Assembly: GCA_964608095.1 (NCBI GenBank)
Contig: CAZSMK010000075.1
Location: 1 to 64,000 of the forward strand
Direction: 5' to 3'
DNA from: CAZSMK01 sp964608095
GTDB taxonomy: Bacteria > Sumerlaeota > Sumerlaeia > MWCT01 > JAGHBZ01
DNA: 64,000 nt
Position numbers and translations under genes: made by a program. Positions 25,593 through 34,220 of the stretch are shown one piece after another. Below the pieces are notes generated by a model, which had not been told where the DNA came from, ran no database searches, and worked only from the letters and a program-made list of their open reading frames with translations. How positions within the stretch are numbered: position 1 is the stretch's first letter; every line of letters begins with the position of its first letter.

Positions 25593-26636
25593 ATGGGGAA
25601 AAGAACATCAGAAGTAATTGTCGGCGCCTTTGTCTTGATCGCGTTTATCATTTTCGTGATTATAACGATTAATTTAAAGCCACTGTTTTTTCTTACCAAC
25701 ACCTATGAATTATACGTGGAGTTCAAGCAGGTAAGCGGCCTGGAAGTGGGCGCTCCTGTTCATGTATACGGTGTCGTTGCCGGAGAAGTAAAAGGGATAG
25801 AATATATTCCGGGACCTGAACCGGTTCAGGTAATTCTGAGTATGAATAAAGATATCAAAATCTATGAGAACGCGGTTGTTCGGATAGTAACCGCAGGACT
25901 CATCGGAGAAACGAAGATAGAAATAGATGCGGGGACACCGGACAACCCGGAAGTCGGAGCCGGCGCCCATATAAAAGGTGCTGAATTGGTAGACCTCTAT
26001 CAGGCGTTGAGCCTCGCGCCACAGATTGTGGAAGATTTGTCCGTAACTATTCAGACGGTGCGAAACTTGATTGCCGAGGAGAAAACACAGGAAGCGGTGT
26101 TGGAAACCGTCAAGCGGTTGAGTTCATTGAGTGTCAAGATGGACGATCTCGTAACGACGACATCAACGGATATACGTGCGGTAGCGGAATATTTACGCGA
26201 ATCGGCTGAAAAGATGACCCAACTTATCACAGAAACGCAAGGGGCGGTGAATGATCTGCGCCAGGGTGTTCAAGATACCCGAAGCATGTTGCAAGAGGGG
26301 ATAAATACGTTATCCGCGGAATTAGAGAATACCGGTGAAAAAATCGACCGAGCCGCTCGTGAACTCGAACAAAGTAGTTCAAAGGTCAACACCCTGCTCG
26401 GAGATAATATGGACGGAATCAATCAGTCACTCAAGGATATACAAATAGCTGTCGGCAATCTGCGAGAGATATCGGAGAAGATAGAATCGGGGCAAGGCTC
26501 CGCAGGGATGTTTGTCAATGATCCCGCACTCTATCAGGATTTACGGGATAGTGTCGCTCGCTTGAAAGGGTTACTCGCTGGGTTTAGCGCCAAATACCCG
26601 GAAGGTTCGTTCCGGTATGAGCAACCTTCGCCTTGA
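25593..26636 (+). CDS. mlaD: MlaD-like MCE-domain protein
   Basis: Substrate-binding component of an MCE lipid transport system, anchored in the inner membrane. One membrane helix (residues 7-29) is followed by the MCE domain (about 35-125: LYVEFKQVSGLEVGAPVHVYGVVAGEV). The rest is a long helical, probably coiled-coil region (about 140-330) that could form a tunnel or bundle in the periplasm. A good aaggag site precedes the ATG. It ends 11 bp from a convergent gene. The ATPase gene lies just upstream; no MlaB, C or E partner is nearby. Confidence 0.9.
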   Translation: MGKRTSEVIVGAFVLIAFIIFVIITINLKPLFFLTNTYELYVEFKQVSGLEVGAPVHVYGVVAGEVKGIEYIPGPEPVQVILSMNKDIKIYENAVVRIVTAGLIGETKIEIDAGTPDNPEVGAGAHIKGAELVDLYQALSLAPQIVEDLSVTIQTVRNLIAEEKTQEAVLETVKRLSSLSVKMDDLVTTTSTDIRAVAEYLRESAEKMTQLITETQGAVNDLRQGVQDTRSMLQEGINTLSAELENTGEKIDRAARELEQSSSKVNTLLGDNMDGINQSLKDIQIAVGNLREISEKIESGQGSAGMFVNDPALYQDLRDSVARLKGLLAGFSAKYPEGSFRYEQPSP

Positions 26637-26647
26637 TCAAGATACCG

Positions 26648-28600
26648 TCACTTCGAGTCAGATAAAGGTTTTGAGAATTGCTCTATTGTCTCCTGATACG
26701 CAAGGGGTAAACCCGTATCGAATCGCCGCCCCTTGGTCTTGTAAGCAAGAAAGTTGTAACGCTGCCGAAGCGCATCGAGTACAGAGGTGAGCTGAAACTC
26801 CCCCGTTTCCCTGAGATTGTGCTCGATGTTGTCTTCGAGGAGTTCGAAAACTTCCGGTTGCAGAACATATTGCCCGAAAACACAGAGATATTCGTTCTCT
26901 TTCAAGCCGGGGACCCTCAGGCTTGTCCGTGCGTAATCTATTGTCGGTTTTTCGGCAAACTCGGTGATACTGAGGATATCCGTATCGTTCTCGTGCCAGA
27001 TGCCTGCAACCGTACCATATTGAGAAACATCTTCTTCCGGGGTTACTTCAACCGCGACGATATTCGTTTGATAAATCTCGTATTTGTCGAGGAGTTGTTG
27101 TGCACATGGTTTAGAGGTGGTTGATTTATACAAATGATCGCCCAGCATGAGAAAGAATGGTTCTGAACCCACCCATTCACGCGCACACCAGACTGCATGA
27201 CCGAATCCTTCCTGACGTTCCTGCGGTATGATGCTAATGCGCTTTCCTATCTCCAGAAGGTACTCGTAATAATCTTTGTATTGCGGGGGGAGTTTTTTGA
27301 AATGTTCTGTGGTAACCGGGCTATTGAAGAATTCGTCGAAGAGCGACTCGTCACCTCTCTGGACAATGATACAGACCTCGTCAATTCCTGCGCGCAGCGC
27401 CTCTTCAACGATGGCGAGAATGACAGGTTTGGCGATGCCGTCACTATCAATAATGGGAAAAAGTTCTTTTTTTATCACCTTGGTGGCGGGAAAAAGGCGC
27501 GTCCCGTAACCAGCGGCGGGTATAACGGCTTTTCGTACTTTTCGTGCGGCGAGTATGTCGAGATTAAACGTCTCAACACCAAATTCACGTTCAATAATAT
27601 CTTTGACTTTCGCGCGGACAGTATCGTCCCTGCAAACCAACTGGGCACAGCCATCACCCTGCGAGCCTATACCCTTTCCGCCCCTGATAAGGGGCTGAAT
27701 TTGCTCGAAGCCCAGGACAGAGTGAAGCCTGGGCGCGGTCAGCTGGGAAGGACAGGCGGGGATCATGTAGCGATCGAATAATTCCTGGGCATGCGTCATA
27801 AGTTCACCCACCTTTTCTGCATCTCCGTCGTTGAGCGCATCGATTGCCTGGTTGACAACCTTCTTGTTCACCGGGCCGAGATAATGATGAACGCCTTTTT
27901 CAACGTCGTTTTCCGGAAAAGGAAAACAGCGATTGAGGCGATTGAGAATCTCCTGAGTATCTTTTTCGCCATGAAGATCAACAATGAGAAGATGGATGTT
28001 TTTTTTCGGGCTCAACTCCTTGATATAAATAAGTTCACGATCAAAGACCATAAGGATCGGGCGGTTCCCGTATGCACAGCCCTGATCCATCCTACCGCAC
28101 CGGCTGGGAGTGCGAAGTTCACCTTGATAGGCGGCTTCCATTTCGCCCCGAATCGTCATCTTAAGGTCATAGATTCTGTTGAATGCGCGCGCAACCAGGA
28201 CGCAAATAGCCGCTGAGGAGGACAATCCCTTTTTTATGGGAAGTGTGGTCTTATAGTTATCGATTTCCAATCCGCTTACGTAATAATGAGTCATGACTTG
28301 AAACGCCACCCCTGCAGCATAAGAGAAGAATCCGCCCTGCTCGGCTTCGTGGAGCAATGTCTCTCTCTCCATCGGGATTTCCTGGGGTCCCATAACCCTG
28401 CCGTCCGGAAGAGAGGAACGAATAATCAATTTTTCGGGGTGACGCCGAACCCGTGCATAGATTCCCTGATTTGTTCCTGTGATCAGCGTATAGCCTTTTT
28501 CAATGCTCGAGTTAAGGCGTCGATATTCTCCCGCCCAATCGGAATGCTCACCAAACAGGCACACCCGTCCGGGAATAAAGATGTCCAACCAATCTTGCAT
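26648..28600 (-). CDS. Fused GHMP sugar kinase and GalU-type nucleotidyltransferase
   Basis: A 650-residue two-domain protein. Residues 1 to about 355 are a GHMP kinase of galactokinase/glucuronokinase type: RVCLFGEHSDWAG near 13-25, the ATP loop PIKKGLSSSAAICVL near 125, and the third motif GGKGIGSQGDGCAQLV near 320. Residues about 360-650 are a UTP-glucose-1-phosphate uridylyltransferase-like domain: AVIPAAGYGTRLFPATK, GFGHAVWCAREWV, FFLMLGDHLY and EFQLTSVLDAL. One chain could thus turn a free sugar into sugar-1-phosphate and then the nucleotide sugar. The reading frame is continuous, with no stop or start at the junction. The sugar is unknown. A gagg site precedes the ATG. Confidence 0.88.
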   Translation of the reverse strand: MQDWLDIFIPGRVCLFGEHSDWAGEYRRLNSSIEKGYTLITGTNQGIYARVRRHPEKLIIRSSLPDGRVMGPQEIPMERETLLHEAEQGGFFSYAAGVAFQVMTHYYVSGLEIDNYKTTLPIKKGLSSSAAICVLVARAFNRIYDLKMTIRGEMEAAYQGELRTPSRCGRMDQGCAYGNRPILMVFDRELIYIKELSPKKNIHLLIVDLHGEKDTQEILNRLNRCFPFPENDVEKGVHHYLGPVNKKVVNQAIDALNDGDAEKVGELMTHAQELFDRYMIPACPSQLTAPRLHSVLGFEQIQPLIRGGKGIGSQGDGCAQLVCRDDTVRAKVKDIIEREFGVETFNLDILAARKVRKAVIPAAGYGTRLFPATKVIKKELFPIIDSDGIAKPVILAIVEEALRAGIDEVCIIVQRGDESLFDEFFNSPVTTEHFKKLPPQYKDYYEYLLEIGKRISIIPQERQEGFGHAVWCAREWVGSEPFFLMLGDHLYKSTTSKPCAQQLLDKYEIYQTNIVAVEVTPEEDVSQYGTVAGIWHENDTDILSITEFAEKPTIDYARTSLRVPGLKENEYLCVFGQYVLQPEVFELLEDNIEHNLRETGEFQLTSVLDALRQRYNFLAYKTKGRRFDTGLPLAYQETIEQFSKPLSDSK

Positions 28601-28768
28601 GTTCTCGCCTCGCAGTTATGTTGTCTATGATGACCTATTTCCTTCGCGCCGGTAACTTGACGTGCCGGCAAAGTCTGTTTTTAAAGGAAAGAACAGTAAA
28701 AAGGCAAGAGGTTTTTCAGGCAGCCGGTCTGTATGAAATGCCGTCTTTCAGTAAGTCGTGAACGGAAT

Positions 28769-29446
28769 CTAATCTTTTCGAAAGAATCGTTCATCGAAAT
28801 AATCGAGATTCGATACCGGGACAATTACCGCGGTGGCGATATTGCCAAGATGCAACGAGATACGTTTGAGAAAACGCGCAGTCATGGTAAAACAGACAGC
28901 GCGATTGGCATTAAGGTTGCTTTTGGCAAGTTTGACAATTATATCATCGAATTGTTTGGCGAGTGCGCGTTCCTCGCGAATAAGCCCCCCCGCCGCTTCT
29001 TCGTCATACTCAACGAATGCGTGAACCGTTCGGGAAAAATATTGCGACACTTTATCCGGCAGGTCACTAAAAAAAGCGGCGAACTCTTCGCGATCAAGCG
29101 GCTGGTCAAGAAGCCTCCCTACCTCGAACATGTTTTTGATAAAATCGCCTATTCGTTCTGCATCCTTGACCACACTCATCAGAACAAGGGAGACTGTAAG
29201 ACTTTTTCTGGGTTGCACGGAAAGATGCTCAACGATTCGTTTACGAATAGCACGCTCATGTTCATTTATTTCTTTGTCCATGTCATAGATGCTCTGCTTA
29301 AAAGCAACATCGGGATTCGGGTCAAAATAATCCTTTACCACAATACCGTACATTTTCTCAGCGGTTTGTAACATGGTCGAGAACCTATCGAGCACTTCTT
29401 CAAGAAAACCTTTACTGGACAAAAAACCGAGCAGATTTCTGAACAT
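28769..29446 (-). CDS. PhoU-domain protein
   Basis: A 225-residue all-helical protein with two PhoU-like repeats. The hallmarks are VLMSVVKDAERIGDFIKNMFEVG near residue 90 and ARFLKRISLHLGNIATAVIVPV near 195, which carry the D/E-R-I-x-D/N metal-binding pattern. PhoU proteins couple phosphate transport to regulation. It lies 45 bp downstream of a Na/Pi cotransporter gene on the same strand, so it is very likely its partner in phosphate homeostasis. The cytoplasmic location is inferred from the lack of a signal sequence. Confidence 0.85.
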   Translation of the reverse strand: MFRNLLGFLSSKGFLEEVLDRFSTMLQTAEKMYGIVVKDYFDPNPDVAFKQSIYDMDKEINEHERAIRKRIVEHLSVQPRKSLTVSLVLMSVVKDAERIGDFIKNMFEVGRLLDQPLDREEFAAFFSDLPDKVSQYFSRTVHAFVEYDEEAAGGLIREERALAKQFDDIIVKLAKSNLNANRAVCFTMTARFLKRISLHLGNIATAVIVPVSNLDYFDERFFRKD

Positions 29447-29491
29447 AATTATCTCACTTCCCTTTTTTTTATTCTATCCTTAGTATACCTC

Positions 29492-30658
29492 TTACCGAAA
29501 AATCTTATCAATAATTATGGCAAGCGAAGGCAAAAGAAAGAATACAATAATGACAAATACAATCGGGTAGATACGCGACCGTGCACTCAAGCGAGCCATG
29601 CTTCGAGCCATTGAGATCGGGACCCTCCTTAACCGGGGAAGGGGATAAATAAGGATAATGCCGCTGAGATTGAAGAGGAAATGGACAAGAGCGATGGTAA
29701 GCCCGGCAGGACCACCGGCAAGGCTGGCGATCAAAGCGGTAAGCGTCGTGCCAAGGTTTGCACCGAGAACAATAGTAAAACCGGATTCGAGCGCCATTAC
29801 TTGCGCTGCAACGAGGGGGACGACTATGGAAGTTGTCACGGAGCTGCTCTGAACAATACCCGTAATCAAAAATCCTATCAGGATGCCCAAAAGTCCTCGA
29901 CGTCCGATAAACTTATCGATCGTACTTTCTATACTGTTCGCCATGAGCATCCGTAAATAACGAACAAGCATAAGGAGTGCGAAAAAAATAAAGCCGAGGC
30001 TGACAAGAACCATGACGATACCATCCCATGGGAAGGGAATACTGAGCGTATGCTGAACGAAATTTTGCACGAGGGTAACCGATGGTTTAATGAGGGCTTT
30101 AAGGGGGCTGTGAAATTCGCCGCCACTTACACCGGTCAAGATTTTGGTCAATACAAGCGCGCCTTTTTCAAAGGGATGAAACAGAAGTTCTAAAGGAAAG
30201 AATATTCCCAGTGCGATGAGATTGAAGAAATCATGCATGGTTGCCGCGGCAAATGCACGTTCGAACTCCCCACGCCTTGACAGCGAGCCCAAACTTACCA
30301 GCGTCGCCGTCACCGTGGTTCCCACGTTTGCTCCCATAATCATGGGTATCGCATTCTGAACGGTCAACACGCCCGAGGCTACCATTCCTACAATAACCGA
30401 CGTGGTGGTAGATGAACTCTGGATAATGCTTGTCACGAGAATTCCAATAAAAAGCCCCACCAGAGGGTTGGCAGTACTATATACAAGTGTCTCGGCGAAT
30501 TTCTTGCCTAAACTTTTGAAACCCGTTCCCAGTAGACCAACCGCAAAAAGAAAAAGATAGAGCAGCACCAGCAATTTTAAAATTCTGAGTAGCCCGGAGA
30601 GAACACTTCCTCCATTTGTGCTATTAAATTTTTTGTAGGCGGTTTTAAGTTTCATCAC
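29492..30658 (-). CDS. Na/Pi cotransporter family protein (NptA-like)
   Basis: A 388-residue membrane transporter with two inverted PNaS repeats. Each has the QSSS motif: ILVTSIIQSSSTTTSVIVGM near residue 60 and FLITGIVQSSSVTTSIVVPL near 260. GANVGTTVTATLVSLGS and GANLGTTLTALIASLAG are matching half-motifs. The transporter should use the sodium gradient to move phosphate. It heads a probable two-gene operon with the phoU-like gene. The start region is ambiguous: GTG at 30658 is directly followed by ATG. A second, fused transporter of this family is at 58450. Confidence 0.9.
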   Translation of the reverse strand: MMKLKTAYKKFNSTNGGSVLSGLLRILKLLVLLYLFLFAVGLLGTGFKSLGKKFAETLVYSTANPLVGLFIGILVTSIIQSSSTTTSVIVGMVASGVLTVQNAIPMIMGANVGTTVTATLVSLGSLSRRGEFERAFAAATMHDFFNLIALGIFFPLELLFHPFEKGALVLTKILTGVSGGEFHSPLKALIKPSVTLVQNFVQHTLSIPFPWDGIVMVLVSLGFIFFALLMLVRYLRMLMANSIESTIDKFIGRRGLLGILIGFLITGIVQSSSVTTSIVVPLVAAQVMALESGFTIVLGANLGTTLTALIASLAGGPAGLTIALVHFLFNLSGIILIYPLPRLRRVPISMARSMARLSARSRIYPIVFVIIVFFLLPSLAIIIDKIFR

Positions 30659-30991
30659 TGGTGGAGTCAGTAAAAAAGGTCACGGCAGATAAACGGACAC
30701 CTGAACACTTGTGTATTCTTTAACTTTCGGTGTCCATATCTGGATTAAACAATAAATTTTTTTAGACTTGAACCAAAGAAATCAGCTTTAGTGATTATGA
30801 CAGTTACGCCTACGCTGTCAAATACAATTTTTCCCTGCTTATTAACATACGCTCCCCATAGTCACGCCCCGTTCATACCGAAGCAAAACTCCCCGTGAAA
30901 AAATCCGGGTTTTATTTCTTTTATCCGAGCGCCTTTTTATAATAGAAAGGCGCTCGTGACTCTAGTATAATAGAATTTTTGGGATAGTTGA
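30659..30991. other. Divergent intergenic region between nptA-like and rarA
   Basis: A 333-bp divergent spacer. It holds a 10-bp perfect inverted repeat (annotated separately) and otherwise AT-rich DNA that should contain promoters for both flanking genes. I could not identify a strong -35/-10 pair on either strand. Confidence 0.5.
30927..30955. promoter_or_regulatory. Strong inverted repeat between nptA-like and rarA
   Basis: GAGCGCCTTT (30927-30936) and AAAGGCGCTC (30946-30955) form a perfect 10-bp stem with a 9-base loop. Neither strand has a proper U-tract after the stem, and it lies between divergent genes, so it is more likely an operator or 5' leader hairpin for rarA than a terminator. 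Confidence 0.45.
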
Positions 30992-32398
30992 ATGACTGAT
31001 TTCTTCGACACACCACGCACACGGGAAGAACAAAGGGGCGTTATGCCGCTTGCCGACCGGATGCGACCACGTAATTTGAGCGAATTGGTCGGGCAGGAGG
31101 AGTTGGTTGGCGAGAATGCCTTTTTACAACGCCTTATAGATGAGGACAAGCTGTGTTCAATGATTTTCTGGGGTCCTCCAGGGTGTGGAAAAACCGCCCT
31201 TGCCCGCATAATCGCCGCAAAGACCCACGCGGATTTTGTCGAACTCAGTGCCGTCGTCACAAATATCAAAGAAGTAAAGTCCATCATAGAACGTGCGCGG
31301 ATTAACTTGCGCACTCGCAACAGGCGTACCATTCTCTTCATTGACGAAATACACCGGTTCAACAAAGCTCAACAGGACGCTTTTCTCCCCCATGTAGAAG
31401 GGGGAACTATTATCTTAATCGGCGCAACCACAGAGAATCCCTCTTTTTCGATAATTTCACCGCTTCTCTCGCGATGCCGTGTGTTCGTATTTAAACGTCT
31501 TTCCGATGAGGCGTTGCGAACAATACTCAAGCGCGCACTCGATGACGAAACCCGTGCCCGGTGGGGTATGCCGGTGAATATTGAAGCCGCGGCGGAGGAG
31601 CTCATAATCCGCCTTTCCGACGGAGATGCGCGCCGCGCACTCAACTTGCTCGAGCTGAGCGTTGAAACCCAGAAAACTCGTCCTAATCGTGAGAATGATT
31701 CCGTAACGGTGGACACCGGCGTGGTCAAAGAAGTAAGCCAGCGCCAGCAGTTGATGTACGACCGAGCAGGCGAGGAACATTACAATATCATATCCGCTTT
31801 CCATAAGAGTCTGCGCGGCAGCGCCCCGGACGCGGCTCTCTATTGGATGGTGAGAATGCTCGAGTCGGGAGAGGATCCGCTCTATATAGCGCGCCGGATG
31901 ATTCGGTTCGCCTCAGAGGACGTAGGCAATGCAGACCCCCAAGCGCTCGTTATCGCGCTTGCCGCTAAAGAATCTTATGAATCGCTCGGTTCGCCCGAGG
32001 GAGAGCTGGCGCTTGCCCAGGCCGCACTTTATCTCGCAACGGCGCCCAAAAGCAATGCAACTTACGCAGCTTACGAAGATGCACGCAAGGAGGTACAGAA
32101 AACGGGCGCCTTACCCGTTCCCATGGTGATTCGCAACGCACCTACATCCTTAATGAAGGAGCTCGGATACGGAGAGGGATACTTATACGACCATGATTTC
32201 CCTTTTCATTTCGCACCCCAGGAATATTTTCCCGAAGGCGTAAGCCAAAAAAACTTTTACAAGCCTTCTGGATTGGGCTTTGAAAAAGAGGTGGCGCGCC
32301 GATTACAATGGTGGGAGGAAAAGAAAAAAGAATTTCTGAAAAAGCGTTCTCACGCAGCGGAGGACGAAAAAAATCCTGATGCGGATAGGGAGGTTTGA
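30992..32398 (+). CDS. rarA: Replication-associated recombination protein A (RarA/MgsA AAA+ ATPase)
   Basis: AAA+ ATPase related to clamp loaders that acts at stalled replication forks. PLADRMRPRNLSELVGQEELVG is the family start, Walker A is GPPGCGKTALAR, Walker B TILFIDEIHRFNK, sensor 1 GATTENPSF and the arginine-finger region SPLLSRCRVF. The C-terminal tetramerisation domain has AFHKSLRGSAPDAALYWMVRML and FASEDVGNADPQAL. The 468 residues are slightly long owing to a charged tail. Its stop overlaps the next gene start (TGATG), so the two are coupled. Confidence 0.96.
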   Translation: MTDFFDTPRTREEQRGVMPLADRMRPRNLSELVGQEELVGENAFLQRLIDEDKLCSMIFWGPPGCGKTALARIIAAKTHADFVELSAVVTNIKEVKSIIERARINLRTRNRRTILFIDEIHRFNKAQQDAFLPHVEGGTIILIGATTENPSFSIISPLLSRCRVFVFKRLSDEALRTILKRALDDETRARWGMPVNIEAAAEELIIRLSDGDARRALNLLELSVETQKTRPNRENDSVTVDTGVVKEVSQRQQLMYDRAGEEHYNIISAFHKSLRGSAPDAALYWMVRMLESGEDPLYIARRMIRFASEDVGNADPQALVIALAAKESYESLGSPEGELALAQAALYLATAPKSNATYAAYEDARKEVQKTGALPVPMVIRNAPTSLMKELGYGEGYLYDHDFPFHFAPQEYFPEGVSQKNFYKPSGLGFEKEVARRLQWWEEKKKEFLKKRSHAAEDEKNPDADREV

Positions 32399-34017
32399 TG
32401 AAGCGTCATAAAGAAGTGTTATATCAAGTCGCCCTCTTGCTGGTTCTCTGCTATTTTTCCTTTTTTTATCGCCTTGGTGAGCGGGCATTGACGGACCCCG
32501 ACGAGGGACGTTATGCGGTACCGGCGCGTGAAATGCTGGTCAGGGGTGATTTTCTAACCCCTTATTTCAACGGTGAACCACGCCTGAACAAACCAGCCCT
32601 CATCTACTGGCTCATTGCCGGAAGCTACAAGCTGTTCGGCATTAACGAGTTTGCTGCTCGTTTTCCGTCCGCAGTGGCGGCGACCGGTATGGTACTGGTC
32701 ATGTTTTTCTTCTGCCGCTTCATGTTCACTCCCTTAATCGCACTCCTTACCGGCATTATCCTCGCACTCTCGCCTCATTATCTCGTTATCGCGCGTATTT
32801 CAAACACGGATATGACGCTTTCATTTTTTATCACCCTTTCCCTTTCTTGTTTCATGACGTTTTATATAGACCGTAAAAGAACCTTTTTTCTTTTCCTGAT
32901 GTATATCGGGATTGCCTTTGCCACATTTACCAAGGGGTATGTCGGTTTGATTGTGCCCTTGATAGTAATCTTCGTGTTCCTTGCATCGTTAAAAGACCTT
33001 TCATTTATCCGCCAGACGAAACCTTTAAAGGGTCTTCTTATATTTCTCCTGATAAATGCTCCCTGGTATATTACGGTTGTGCTGACCCACAAAGAGCTTC
33101 TTCATTATTTTGTGGTGGAGGAAGGACTTCTGCGGTTCTTTACGACGGAACATGAACGATATGAGCCGGTGTGGTATTATCCATTACTTTTGACCGGGAC
33201 ACTCTTTCCCTGGTCGTTTTTCATGCTAAGAGCGTTTCTTAAACAGGTGAAGGGGGGCATAAAGAACTTTGCCGCCGGAGAACCTCGCCACTTCTTTATC
33301 TTCATCTGGTACATAAGCATCCTGATTCTTTTCTCGTTATCGTCTTCAAAACTTGCCACCTACGTTCTTCCTCTTATTCCCGCCCTCGCGGTGAGTGTTG
33401 CCTTATGGGTAGCGGCAAACTTTTTTCTTCCCCATGACGAGAGCCTTGCCCGTTACAGAGAATCTCCACGCACCGTGAAGACTATTCTCTTTATCGTTTT
33501 CCTTATCAGCATCGGTATCTTTCTGGGCGAAGGCGGATACGTGATAAGAAAGAGGGCGCATATTATTCTTGCCGGTGTAGGTCTTATTTCGTTCGTGATG
33601 TCGTGCTGGTGGGCATGGCGAATATATGAAAAGCGCCCCGACCGCTCTTTTGCGTCTCTCGCCATTGGGCTTGTCCTGATGTTAGCGTTTACGCCCCCTT
33701 CATTGGACCGGATTCTGAGCACACGCCGCTCAACTCGCGCGTTTTGTTCCCGGGCGGCTCACTTTATCCTGCCCGACGATACGCTCTATAGCTACGACAA
33801 AACTCCCCCTCCCAGCACCATATTCTATTTTCGAAGAGTCATTCCGGTAATAACCACCAAACATGGAACGCGTGAACTTCTCTCTAATCAGCAAGATGTC
33901 TTTTTTATCGTTGAAGAAAATGAGGAGGATGATTTCGTCGGGGTTGTTGAAGGAGTTACCACGCTCTATAAAGATCCCGAACTCGCCCTTATCACCAATA
34001 AACACACTAAAGATTAA
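32398..34017 (+). CDS. Glycosyltransferase family 39 (ArnT/PMT_2-like)
   Basis: Multi-pass membrane glycosyltransferase using a polyprenyl-phosphate sugar donor. The first periplasmic loop has the GT39 signature LTDPDEGRYAVPAREML with acidic catalytic residues, then LNKPALIYWLIAGSYKLFG. About ten to twelve membrane helices follow, and a small soluble C-terminal domain ends in NKHTKD. Total 539 residues from the ATG at 32398. It overlaps the rarA stop by one base (gggagg site upstream). Likely role: sugar transfer to lipid A, lipids or proteins outside the inner membrane. The acceptor is unknown. Confidence 0.88.
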   Translation: MKRHKEVLYQVALLLVLCYFSFFYRLGERALTDPDEGRYAVPAREMLVRGDFLTPYFNGEPRLNKPALIYWLIAGSYKLFGINEFAARFPSAVAATGMVLVMFFFCRFMFTPLIALLTGIILALSPHYLVIARISNTDMTLSFFITLSLSCFMTFYIDRKRTFFLFLMYIGIAFATFTKGYVGLIVPLIVIFVFLASLKDLSFIRQTKPLKGLLIFLLINAPWYITVVLTHKELLHYFVVEEGLLRFFTTEHERYEPVWYYPLLLTGTLFPWSFFMLRAFLKQVKGGIKNFAAGEPRHFFIFIWYISILILFSLSSSKLATYVLPLIPALAVSVALWVAANFFLPHDESLARYRESPRTVKTILFIVFLISIGIFLGEGGYVIRKRAHIILAGVGLISFVMSCWWAWRIYEKRPDRSFASLAIGLVLMLAFTPPSLDRILSTRRSTRAFCSRAAHFILPDDTLYSYDKTPPPSTIFYFRRVIPVITTKHGTRELLSNQQDVFFIVEENEEDDFVGVVEGVTTLYKDPELALITNKHTKD

Positions 34018-34040
34018 GCAAAGAACCGAACTCCTTAACT

Positions 34041-34220
34041 TTTTGGAAGAAGGAAATAACTTTCTTCTTGAAAGGTGATAAGGGTGCTTCGGTAGATTCA
34101 CCGGCAACAGGGTGTTTTTCATATCGCATCATGGTATCACCCGGAAATACAATCCCACATAGTTATTCCTATCAGTTGTCCATTGCCTATGAATTATTTA
34201 TGAGTAAGACGGGTTAGGTT
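34041..34220 (-). repeat. MITE-like dispersed repeat, copy 1
   Basis: This stretch between the GT39 gene and the PduS-like gene is an inverted, about 85 percent identical (by eye) copy of 50004-50213. Shared blocks include 'cagggtgtttttcatatcgc', 'atcatggtatc', 'ggaaatacaatcccaca' and 'agttgtccattgcct'. The end near 34205-34219 keeps the terminal motif gggttaggtt, while the other end is degraded. It supplies the stop codon of the PduS-like gene. Confidence 0.88.
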
